64,000 nt of DNA, from assembly GCF_029211185.1 (NCBI RefSeq), contig NZ_JARGDO010000003.1:124001-188000 (forward strand). The letters are read 5' to 3'. The translations under genes were made by a program, and so were the position numbers. Positions 8,470 through 15,741 of this stretch are shown in pieces. Source of the DNA: Tessaracoccus caeni. Lineage in GTDB: Bacteria > Actinomycetota > Actinomycetes > Propionibacteriales > Propionibacteriaceae. Position 1 is the stretch's first letter; every line of letters begins with the position of its first letter. The notes beneath the pieces were generated by a model that worked only from the letters and a program-made list of their open reading frames with translations, was not told the DNA's origin and did no database searches.

Positions 8470-9039
8470 GTGAAAGAGGTGCCGGATTTGAGACGATGGC
8501 CGTCTCCCGGGGAGTTTTTAGCTGCGTCGTTGGGCCGCGAGAAGCCTACTGTGCGCATTCCGGCAAGGGGGCGTGTACGAATAATGGTTAGTGGCCTTGC
8601 TCTCGCACTTTCTCTGGTGCCGGGGTTTCTGTTCGTTGGTCCTGTAATAGCATTGTTGGTCGGCGAATGGGAACCGGTTCTGGCGCTGGTCTTCGGATTG
8701 GCGGCGGTTGCGATGCCCGCATCGGGGTTTCCCGGGGGTGTCGTTCGCGGAAAATCGGGGTTGTGGACGTGGCGTGGAAGAATCAAATGGGACGACTTGA
8801 GGGGCGTGGGGCTAGCGAGAACTTTTAATGTGTCTTCTGGTTCATTTGAAGATGGGCATCTCGTCCCCGTTTTGATCGTAAACTCTCGGGGAAAGCTTCG
8901 CTGGCGAGTCTTGAGGGAGTTGCGTTTATCGGGTCGGTTCGGCGGCGCCACCAAGGGTGAGCGGTTGGTCGGGGTGCTCCTGAGTCACGGTGCGACGCGC
9001 TTGACGCTGCCGGCCAAGCTCCAGCCGTTTCTGCTATGA
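8470..9039 (+). CDS. Two-helix membrane protein of unknown function
   Basis: A 189-residue protein with a soluble N-terminus, two transmembrane helices (about 41-82) and a beta-rich cytoplasmic tail (GKSGLWTWRGRIKWDDLRGVGLA), architecturally like the preceding gene product. The GTG start at 8470 has no strong ribosome-binding site, so the true start is uncertain; the frame is open back to a stop near 8414. A+T-rich base composition marks it as part of the same acquired patch. No family recognised. Confidence 0.6.
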   Translation: MKEVPDLRRWPSPGEFLAASLGREKPTVRIPARGRVRIMVSGLALALSLVPGFLFVGPVIALLVGEWEPVLALVFGLAAVAMPASGFPGGVVRGKSGLWTWRGRIKWDDLRGVGLARTFNVSSGSFEDGHLVPVLIVNSRGKLRWRVLRELRLSGRFGGATKGERLVGVLLSHGATRLTLPAKLQPFLL

Positions 9040-9161
9040 CCTGAATCCATGCCGCTCTTTGGGTGAATGGTATCGAGGAATCGCTCAGAAATCTCTGGTC
9101 CGGTCGGCGCTACACTGACAGGCGTAGGTCCTGGATTGGGAAGAAGGAAAAAGGTGAGTCG

Positions 9162-10052
9162 ATGAGCCTGTTTCGTGATGATGAGCGAAGTTGGAGCGGG
9201 TTCCAGCTTCTGTTCGAAGACCCGACGCGCTTTCCGAGTCGGATCGTAGGTCGGCGAGACGTAATCAACTCGGTGTACGGCGAGATCTTGGCGGTGTGGG
9301 CCCAAGCCCAAGGTCTTGCGGCTTACCTCATCGTCAGACTCGACACAACGCAGGTAGAAAGTCCGCGATTCCACTGGCATCGCGTCAACGACGATCTTCA
9401 CACCGTGAGCGTTGAGATCGCTGTGGATCTTGGCATCTTCGCCGAGGATCCTGTGCAGGCCGCGCTGGAACTTGTCGCTCAGTGCCAGGGCATCGTCGAC
9501 CAGTGGGCGCACAAACTGGCGCTTCCAGTTCCCCCAAGGATCCCTCTCACCCGACGCGAACGTGAATGGTTGGAAGCGGGGAACACGGCACCGGAAGTGC
9601 AAGTGGTCAGTATTGATCTTGGTTTTGTGCCTGAGTCCATCGCGTCGAACGTCCGGCGCCCGGAGGGGCTCGAGGTAGGCGATCCGCCTCTGGTTTGCGT
9701 GAGTCTCGAGGAGCCGGTGTCTCCAGAGCGGATGTTCGAGGTGATCGCTCCCACCACGGACGCTGAAGCAAACTTCGACGGCTTATGGGATCGGCTGGAA
9801 GAGATCCCCGAGGAGGAGAAACCTGCTCTGGAACTGGCCCTGCAGGACGCGGTGGCGCAGTGGCAGGAGGCTGAGGCGGAGGTCACGGGCATCCACTGCG
9901 CCACCGATAGTGGTGCGATGCTGGCGATGAGCCTGCTGATGGGCGGAAGGGGGTTCTGGGAGGAGGCCCTGCGGAATCCCGCCGACTACAGGGACCAGTT
10001 CCCGATCGATCCGGGATGTGCGGAGGACGTGTTGATCCACTTCGGAATGTGA
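9162..10052 (+). CDS. Hypothetical protein
   Basis: A 296-residue soluble protein with no signal peptide or membrane helix. ATG at 9162 is preferred to the upstream start at 9063 because AAGGTGAG lies 4 nt before it. The frame upstream of 9162 codes for an unlikely basic leader, and TACACT near 9112 could be the -10 box. The C-terminal third is acidic (EEIPEEEKPALELALQDAV). No family recognised. Its position after the RHS relic and two small membrane genes leaves an immunity or accessory role open. Its G+C is between that of the A+T-rich patch and the chromosome. Confidence 0.65.
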   Translation: MSLFRDDERSWSGFQLLFEDPTRFPSRIVGRRDVINSVYGEILAVWAQAQGLAAYLIVRLDTTQVESPRFHWHRVNDDLHTVSVEIAVDLGIFAEDPVQAALELVAQCQGIVDQWAHKLALPVPPRIPLTRREREWLEAGNTAPEVQVVSIDLGFVPESIASNVRRPEGLEVGDPPLVCVSLEEPVSPERMFEVIAPTTDAEANFDGLWDRLEEIPEEEKPALELALQDAVAQWQEAEAEVTGIHCATDSGAMLAMSLLMGGRGFWEEALRNPADYRDQFPIDPGCAEDVLIHFGM

Positions 10053-10079
10053 ATCCGTTCGGGCGGGCAAGGGGTGGCG

Positions 10080-10112
10080 TCGCTGGCATGCCTGCCGATA
10101 GCCCTCGCGTCC
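10080..10112. repeat. Direct repeat, left copy (truncated start of the DUF885 gene)
   Basis: These 33 bases match 12082-12114 at 31 positions. The right copy spans the start codon and first codons of the DUF885 gene; the left copy contains the equivalent ATG (10088) and codes MPADSPRVP before diverging. The two copies bracket the AlbA_2/ATPase gene exactly. The left copy lacks the TAACCT -10 box found in front of the real gene. Confidence 0.85.
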
Positions 10113-10192
10113 CCGCCAATTCAGATCATGAACCCAGCGCAGTCAGGGTGATCAGTCAAGCACTGCTCACGGCAGCAGCTGCTCGGCACGAG

Positions 10193-11983
10193 TCAGCCGT
10201 CGACAAGGCGGTAGCTCTGCTTGCTGCTTCTCTTGGGTCGGGTGGGGGCCACCAGGCCTCGGTTCTCTAGTTCGCGTAGGCGCCTGAGGACTGACTGGTA
10301 CCCCATCCTGAGGTGCTCAGCCAGGTCGCGCGAAGTGGTGTGTCCAGCCCGGATGGCTTGAATGATGATGTCTAGGTCGGCGTCAACGCCCGCTTGTTCC
10401 GAAGGGGCTGCCCCGTCGTCACTAAGAGAGAGTGGTGACTGGTCGACGTCCTCGATCAGTCGGTAGCTTGCGTAACGCTTACCCCCGGCGCGGACACACA
10501 CACCTCGTGTGACGAGATCGCGGACGGCGCGTTGGGCATCGGCGTCACTGACGCCCCACGCGCGCAGCATTCCGACGCTGACGCGGCCAGAGCTTCGCAT
10601 GATGGCCAAAGCTAGATGTTGCGCATCGGTAAGGCCTGTGAGGCCGAGCCGGGCGATCCAATCGACCGTCGCAGGTGCGAGCAGGGCGGTTCGTGGCACG
10701 GTCACCATGAGTCGGCCAGGCTCTGCGTCAAACTCCGGCGGCGACATTCCCGCTTGGCGCAAGGCAGCTACAACGGTGACGAGCCCGGATCCCCGATTTT
10801 CGGCAACGGTCTCATTTGGTCGATCAGGAAGCGGGACATCCGCGAGGAGCTTCGCAAGCGTCGCGTTGCGCGACCTCGACTCGATCCGCCCAGTGCCCAG
10901 CTGATCCACCGTGACGCCACCGAAGAGGCCACCGGGGCTCTTGACGACGAGCCTGTCCGGGTACAACTCGATCTGGACCTGCGTTCCGCGGCTTTCAGGA
11001 CTGTAGTCGCGATGCATCAGCGCGTTGGTCACCAGCTCGCGGATCACCTCGATCGGATAGTCATAGCGATCCTCGCGGCCCAGGCCGCGAACAATCGCCG
11101 CCCGGTTCATGTTCCGCCGCAGAATCGCCACGATGTCATGGAGGATCGATGAAATCGGCCCGTCGACCGTGGCGTTTTCAAGAAATCGCTCACCTTCTGG
11201 GCCGACCTCTCCCATACGTACGGTGGGGAGAACGACGACGGACGCGAAAAGCTGGGGAAAGAACTGCTGCGGATAGATCCCCAGGCAGAGCAGGCCGGCC
11301 AGGGTGGGACGCGGCACTCCGTCCAGATCCCGTACCGCGCCAAGACGCGTCAACGCCGTGACTGCCTCGACACCGTCGAAGGCTCGAGGCGACCGCTCGG
11401 CTGCGCGGCGCAGCACCTGCTCGACGAGGCGTGGGTCGAGATCGTCAACAGTGGCGTGGGTCACAACCTCCTGATCGTCGACCGGCTGGCCGCGGTTCCA
11501 CAGGAGCTGGGTGATCTCGTATCGGCTCAGGCGCCGGTCGCCGTCGCCGCCACGGATAAAGGACCCGTTGTACTCACCCCGATCGGTCACGAAGCACGGC
11601 TTTTCGACAGGATCGATTTCCTCCACATCGAGACGGACAACTTGCGCCCCGTCGAAGTCGACGACCTCGATGGTGCTCCGGATGGGTGGTGTCAGCTTCT
11701 GATGGCACGCGTCAGCCAATGCGTCTCGAATCTTCGACGCGCTGAAACCGGCAGCAGGAAGAAATCCGTCCTCGTCAAGGCCAAGCAGGAGCGTCCCGCC
11801 GTCGCCGTTGGCGAACGCGCTCAACGTCTCCAAGACGGACTTCGGCAACCCGCCGACAGCAGCCTTGACCTCGATCTCGGTTGGCTCCAGCCCGAGCCGC
11901 CGGAGCCGCTCGATCACCCCACTCAGACTCGACTCCGACACTCTCTCACCAACTCTCTCAGACTCTATCACCGACTCTATCAC
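10193..11983 (-). CDS. AlbA_2 (Schlafen-like) DNA-binding ATPase
   Basis: A 596-residue protein of the AlbA_2/RecG-C-like ATP-binding family. The N-terminal AlbA_2 domain (about 30-160) has VLETLSAFANGDGGTLLLG and FIRGGDGDRR motifs. A GHKL-type HATPase_c_4 region near 310-350 reads RELVTNALMHRDYSPE. Two winged-helix segments at the C-terminus (about 455-510 and 535-596) suggest transcriptional regulation or defence. The start is uncertain: GTG 11983 opens within tandem 12-bp repeats, whereas a GTG 14 codons in (near 11941) has GGTGAGAG before it. The gene is bracketed by a 33-bp direct repeat and is probably a recent insertion. Confidence 0.85.
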   Translation of the reverse strand: MIESVIESERVGERVSESSLSGVIERLRRLGLEPTEIEVKAAVGGLPKSVLETLSAFANGDGGTLLLGLDEDGFLPAAGFSASKIRDALADACHQKLTPPIRSTIEVVDFDGAQVVRLDVEEIDPVEKPCFVTDRGEYNGSFIRGGDGDRRLSRYEITQLLWNRGQPVDDQEVVTHATVDDLDPRLVEQVLRRAAERSPRAFDGVEAVTALTRLGAVRDLDGVPRPTLAGLLCLGIYPQQFFPQLFASVVVLPTVRMGEVGPEGERFLENATVDGPISSILHDIVAILRRNMNRAAIVRGLGREDRYDYPIEVIRELVTNALMHRDYSPESRGTQVQIELYPDRLVVKSPGGLFGGVTVDQLGTGRIESRSRNATLAKLLADVPLPDRPNETVAENRGSGLVTVVAALRQAGMSPPEFDAEPGRLMVTVPRTALLAPATVDWIARLGLTGLTDAQHLALAIMRSSGRVSVGMLRAWGVSDADAQRAVRDLVTRGVCVRAGGKRYASYRLIEDVDQSPLSLSDDGAAPSEQAGVDADLDIIIQAIRAGHTTSRDLAEHLRMGYQSVLRRLRELENRGLVAPTRPKRSSKQSYRLVDG

Positions 11984-11984
11984 C
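11961..11984. repeat. Tandem 12-bp repeat at the AlbA_2 gene start
   Basis: Two perfect copies of gactctatcacc at 11961-11972 and 11973-11984, with related aactctctcag/ctctctcacc words on the left. They encode the low-complexity N-terminus (VIESVIES) if translation begins at 11983. If the gene starts further in, they form a promoter-proximal operator-like array. Confidence 0.6.
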
Positions 11985-12081
11985 GTCGGGTGCGTCTGTT
12001 GAGAGAGTTGTTTCGCGAGCAGAGGGAACCATCGCCATCGAGCTTGAGCTGATGCTGATCAATGGGGTGCGGGGAGTAACC

Positions 12082-12114
12082 TCGCTGGCATGTCTGCCGA
12101 TAGCACTCGCGTCC
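12082..12114. repeat. Direct repeat, right copy (intact DUF885 start)
   Basis: Partner of the copy at 10080-10112, with two mismatches over 33 bp. It includes the ATG (12090) and first eight codons of the DUF885 gene. Together the copies define a block of about 2.0 kb that holds the AlbA_2 gene. They look like the product of an insertion that duplicated or restored the 5' end of the target gene. Confidence 0.85.
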
Positions 12115-13763
12115 CTACCGCCTTGGATCGGATCGCCGATTCCTACGTCGACGATCTGGTGACGCTCAGCCCCATCCTTGCCATCGATCTCGGCTACGAC
12201 GCCGGCACGGACCGACTCGACGATCTCTCCCCCGATGGCCTTCAGGCCAGGGCTGATCTGACCCGCGCGACGCTGCGCAAGGTCGAGCAGGCCGAGGTTG
12301 TCGACGACGTGGATGCCGTCACCAAGGCCGCCATGATCGAGCGTTTGGGGCTCGGCGTCGAACTCTTCGATGCCGGTGAGGACTTCGCGGAGCTGAACAA
12401 CATCGCCTCGCCGTTGCAGGGCGTGCGCAGCATCTTCGATCTGATGCCCACCGCCACCGCCGACGACTGGGCCGCTATCGCCGGACGCATGGGTGCCGTG
12501 CCCGACGCGATCCGGGGCTATATCGCGTCGCTGCAGCACGCCGCTGCTCAGGCCGATGGTCCGTTCCCTGCCATCCGGCAGATCGAGATCGGCATCGCGC
12601 AGTCAGAGGAGCTGGCGGGACGCGGCTCGTTCTGGACCAAGCTCGCTGCGTCAGAGGAAGCCCCCGACGAGTTGCGCACCGAGCTGGCGCGAGGTGCCGC
12701 CCACGCGGCGGAGTCCTATGCCTTGCTGGCCGACGCTCTCCGCGACCTCGCCTACCGCGCGCCTCGCGAGGACGGCGTGGGGCGCGAGCGTTACCAGCGC
12801 TTCTCCCGACGTTTCCTCGGCGCCACCATCGACCTCGACGAGACCTACGAGTGGGGCCGCGAGGAGCTGGCTCGCATCGTCGCCGAGCAGGAGGCCGTGG
12901 CGCGCGAGCTGTACGGATCCGGCGTGAGTCCCGCCGAGGCCATGGAGCGTCTCGACGCCGACCCCGGGCGTCAGCTGCGAGGCACCGACGCACTGAAGCA
13001 GTGGATGCAGGAGACCTCCGACGCAGCCGTCGCGGCCCTGGCCGGAAGCCACTTCGACATCGCCGAGCCGCTGCGCGCGCTCGAGTGCTGCATCGCCCCC
13101 ACCCAGGATGGAGGCATCTACTACACCGGCCCCACCGCCGACTTCTCCCGTCCCGGCCGGATGTGGTGGTCGGTGCCGCCGGGCGTCACCGAGTTCAGCA
13201 CCTGGCGAGAGAAGACCACCGTCTACCACGAGGGCGTGCCCGGCCATCACCTGCAGATCGGCCAGGCCGTGTACCGCGCGTCCGACCTGAACAAGTGGCG
13301 CAGCCTGTTGTGCTGGGTGTCCGGTCACGGTGAGGGCTGGGCGCTGTACGCGGAGCGCCTGATGGCCGAACTCGGCTTCCTCGACGACCCCGGAGACCGG
13401 ATGGGCATGCTCGACGGGCAGCGGATGCGCGCGGCCCGCGTCGTGCTCGACATCGGCGTGCATCTCGGCAAGCCGTGCCCCGACGAGTGGGGTGGCGGCA
13501 TCTGGGACGCGGATAAGGCCTGGCCGTTCCTGAAGTCGAACGTGAACATGAACGAGGGTTTCGTGCGCTTCGAGCTGGACCGCTACCTCGGCTGGCCCGG
13601 CCAGGCGCCGTCGTACAAGGTGGGTCAGCGGCTGTGGGAACAAGCCCGCGACGCCGCCGCCGCACGGGCTGGGGACGCCTTCGACATCAAGGACTTCCAC
13701 CGGAAGGCCCTCGATCTCGGCTCCGTCGGCCTCGACGTCCTCCGGGATGCTCTGGCTCCCTGA
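12090..13763 (+). CDS. DUF885 family metallohydrolase
   Basis: A 557-residue soluble protein of the DUF885 family, related to zinc metallopeptidases. The presumed metal and catalytic motif HEGVPGHHLQ starts near residue 379 and is followed by the conserved GHGEGWALYAERLM segment. Substrate is unknown. ATG at 12090 lies 7 nt after TAACCT (12077-12082), so the transcript is likely leaderless. Its first 25 bases are duplicated at 10088 on the far side of the AlbA_2 gene. Its last 11 codons are duplicated downstream (13830 onward) with a palindromic repeat. Confidence 0.9.
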   Translation: MSADSTRVPTALDRIADSYVDDLVTLSPILAIDLGYDAGTDRLDDLSPDGLQARADLTRATLRKVEQAEVVDDVDAVTKAAMIERLGLGVELFDAGEDFAELNNIASPLQGVRSIFDLMPTATADDWAAIAGRMGAVPDAIRGYIASLQHAAAQADGPFPAIRQIEIGIAQSEELAGRGSFWTKLAASEEAPDELRTELARGAAHAAESYALLADALRDLAYRAPREDGVGRERYQRFSRRFLGATIDLDETYEWGREELARIVAEQEAVARELYGSGVSPAEAMERLDADPGRQLRGTDALKQWMQETSDAAVAALAGSHFDIAEPLRALECCIAPTQDGGIYYTGPTADFSRPGRMWWSVPPGVTEFSTWREKTTVYHEGVPGHHLQIGQAVYRASDLNKWRSLLCWVSGHGEGWALYAERLMAELGFLDDPGDRMGMLDGQRMRAARVVLDIGVHLGKPCPDEWGGGIWDADKAWPFLKSNVNMNEGFVRFELDRYLGWPGQAPSYKVGQRLWEQARDAAAARAGDAFDIKDFHRKALDLGSVGLDVLRDALAP

Positions 13764-13931
13764 CGCTCTCCTCGAGGCTCGGCCGCAGGCGGCCTCGCAC
13801 CTCGAAGAGCGTGGGTGGGGTGCTTCGTTGGCCTCGACGTCCTCCGGATGCTCTGGCCCCCTGACGCTCTCCTCGAGGCTCGGCCGCAGGCGGCCTCGCA
13901 CCTCGAACAGCGTGGGGGGAGGCACCTCGAC
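13728..13931. repeat. 102-bp tandem duplication containing dispersed palindrome, copies 3 and 4
   Basis: Two head-to-tail units beginning at 13728 and 13830. Each contains the last 11 codons and stop of the DUF885 gene followed by the palindrome gacgctctcctcgaggctcg ... cctcgcacctcgaagagcg. The second unit lacks one G of the coding part (ccggatg for ccgggatg), so it is non-functional. The palindromes are the same family as those at 3.1, 5.3, 15.5 and 60.0 kb. A further partial arm follows to about 13940. Confidence 0.85.
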
Positions 13932-13986
13932 GAGCGTGGATCCTGATTCTCGAGGCTTCTTTGCCGGATAGGGGAGACTAGGGGGC

Positions 13987-14937
13987 GTGAGTCCTCTGGT
14001 CCTGAACTTTCCCGACCTGAACCCGGTCGCCTTCAGCGTCTTCGGCGTGGCCATCTACTGGTACGCCATCATGTACCTGCTGGCGTTCGCGATGGCGTAC
14101 GTGCTGATGCGCCGCAGGCTGCGTCACGAGCCGTACCGCTCGATCACCAAGCCATCGCCGTGGACGACGGCCATCGTCGAGGACATCCTGCTCTACGCGA
14201 TCGCAGGCGTGATCGTCGGCGGACGGCTGGGCTACTGCTTCTTCTACAAGCCAGCGGAGTACCTCGCCAACCCGATCTCGATCCTCTACATCCGCGACGG
14301 CGGCATGAGCTTCCACGGCGGGGCGATCGGTGTGGTGCTCGGTCTCGCGATCCTGGCGTGGCGGCAGAAGCGCCCCTTCCTGCAGCTCGGCGACTTCCTG
14401 GTGCCGACGGTGCCCCTCGGCCTGGCCGCAGGCCGGATCGGCAACTTCATCAACGGCGAACTCTGGGGACGCGAGGCCTCGGCCGACCTGCCTTGGGCCA
14501 TGATCTTCCCGACGGGCGGGGACGTGGCTCGCCACCCGTCTCAGCTCTACCAAGCTCTGCTCGAGGGCGTCCTGCTGTTCGTGCTGTTGTGGCTGTACGC
14601 CCGCAAGCCGCGCTACCGCGGCCAGGTGCTCGGCGCCTTCTTCCTTGGCTACGGGGCGCTGCGCTTCGTCGGTGAGTTCTTCCGTGAGCCCGACGCTCAC
14701 CTCGGCTTCTTGTCGCTCGGCATGAGCATGGGGCAGTGGCTGTGCGTGCCGATGATCCTGGCGGGTGCGGTGCTGCTGAGCTGGGGCCAGATGAAGGCCG
14801 TATCCGACGTGGAAAGCCCTGTGGACAACGAGGTGGAGAACTCCGACGAGCAGCCACCGAACGAGGGTGACATCGTCGCCTCGGGTGAGTCGGATGAGAG
14901 CGCAGATACGCGTGATCACGCGTCGGATGAGCGCTGA
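13987..14937 (+). CDS. lgt: Prolipoprotein diacylglyceryl transferase
   Basis: Lgt transfers diacylglycerol from phosphatidylglycerol to the lipobox cysteine of prelipoproteins at the cytoplasmic membrane. The 316-residue product has seven hydrophobic segments, the family signature GRIGNFINGELWGR near 150-163, and the HGGAIG motif near 115. Helices end near 270 and the last 45 residues are a hydrophilic acidic tail, as in many actinobacterial Lgt proteins. The start is GTG 13987. It stands alone after the duplicated repeats; several lipoproteins in the window (metQ, three sugar-binding proteins, the 7.5-kb lipoprotein) would be its substrates. Confidence 0.95.
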   Translation: MSPLVLNFPDLNPVAFSVFGVAIYWYAIMYLLAFAMAYVLMRRRLRHEPYRSITKPSPWTTAIVEDILLYAIAGVIVGGRLGYCFFYKPAEYLANPISILYIRDGGMSFHGGAIGVVLGLAILAWRQKRPFLQLGDFLVPTVPLGLAAGRIGNFINGELWGREASADLPWAMIFPTGGDVARHPSQLYQALLEGVLLFVLLWLYARKPRYRGQVLGAFFLGYGALRFVGEFFREPDAHLGFLSLGMSMGQWLCVPMILAGAVLLSWGQMKAVSDVESPVDNEVENSDEQPPNEGDIVASGESDESADTRDHASDER

Positions 14938-15055
14938 GTTGACAACTCAGGTTCACCTGAGAGTTTTTCAGGGTTGTCCACTGCGAGCTTGTCAACAGGC
15001 TTCTATCGTCTGTGGGAATGTGGCCGGTGGCACCGCTCATATCTGGCTTGACTAG

Positions 15056-15493
15056 GTGTTATTCCTGATGTCAGGTCGGATCCGGGATGTTGAAAACCTG
15101 GGGGAAAGTGCGAAACCGCAGAAATTGCTCGTTCTGTTCGATTCAGACTGCGGTTTCTGTTCACGGTCCGTTCGGATTGCGCTCGGGGCCTGGTTTCGGG
15201 CGGACTGTTGTGCTAGGGCCTTCCAATCGGTCGACCTATCTATCCACAACCTGGCTGTGGACAAGTGTGCTGAGTCGCTGCATTGCGTGGCTCCGGACGG
15301 CACGATCAGCGTCGGTCATGAGGCGGTCGCCGCCATCCTGCGCCGGAGTCGTCGGCCCTGGCCACTGGTGGGTCGGTTGATCCTGCTCCCCGGGATCTCG
15401 AGGCTCGCCGCCTGGGCCTACGGCGTCGTCGCGAAGAACCGCCACAGACTTCCAGGCGGCACCCAAGAGTGCCGCCTGCCCGACGCTCTTTGA
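15056..15493 (+). CDS. DCC-family thiol-disulfide oxidoreductase-like protein (DUF393)
   Basis: A 145-residue protein with the DxxCxxC signature of the DCC family (FDSDCGFCSRSV, near residues 28-40), predicted to adopt a thioredoxin-like fold. Catalytic role and partners are unknown. The start may be GTG 15056 or ATG 15068; neither has a clear ribosome-binding site. The final Ala-Leu and the TGA stop (GCT CTT TGA) come from the dispersed repeat that begins at 15482, just as in the MFS gene at 3.1 kb, so the C-terminus may have been changed by the insertion. Confidence 0.8.
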   Translation: MLFLMSGRIRDVENLGESAKPQKLLVLFDSDCGFCSRSVRIALGAWFRADCCARAFQSVDLSIHNLAVDKCAESLHCVAPDGTISVGHEAVAAILRRSRRPWPLVGRLILLPGISRLAAWAYGVVAKNRHRLPGGTQECRLPDAL

Positions 15494-15736
15494 GGTGCGA
15501 GCGAAGCGAGCCTCGACAATCAAGGCAAGCGCGAAGCGCCGATGACGCTCTTTGAGGTGCGAGCGAAGCGAGCCTCGACAATCAAGGCAAGCGCGAAGCG
15601 CCGATGACGCTCTTTGAGGTGCGAGCGAAGCGAGCCTCGAAAAGAGCCGGCAGCCGAAGAACAGTCTGTTGTCCGGCTGCCGGCTGGCTCTCCTCGAGGC
15701 TCCTCGCAGAGCTCGTCGCACCTCGAAGAGCGTGAC
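15482..15736. repeat. Dispersed palindromic repeat, copy 5, with 62-bp tandem units
   Basis: Two full 62-bp direct repeats start at 15482 (gacgctctttgaggtgcgag) and 15544, with a partial third at 15606. The array closes with an inner hairpin (gccggcagccg / cggctgccggc) and a right arm ending cgcacctcgaagagcgtgac at about 15736. The outer ends are inverted relative to each other, so the whole is one large palindrome with an internally amplified left arm. It lies between the DCC gene and the pyrophosphatase gene, which converge on it. Confidence 0.85.
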
Positions 15737-15741
15737 GAGGG

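Noticed and set aside
10088-10190. Short coding gene starting at the duplicated ATG 10088
   Set aside because: It diverges from the DUF885 protein after about ten codons and has no -10 box or ribosome-binding site. It is a duplication scar.
7032-12114. Prophage or integrative conjugative element
   Set aside because: No integrase, transposase, phage structural or conjugation gene was found. Only repeats and accessory genes are visible.
15482-15736. CRISPR array
   Set aside because: The 62-bp units are contiguous, without unique spacers, and no cas genes are present.
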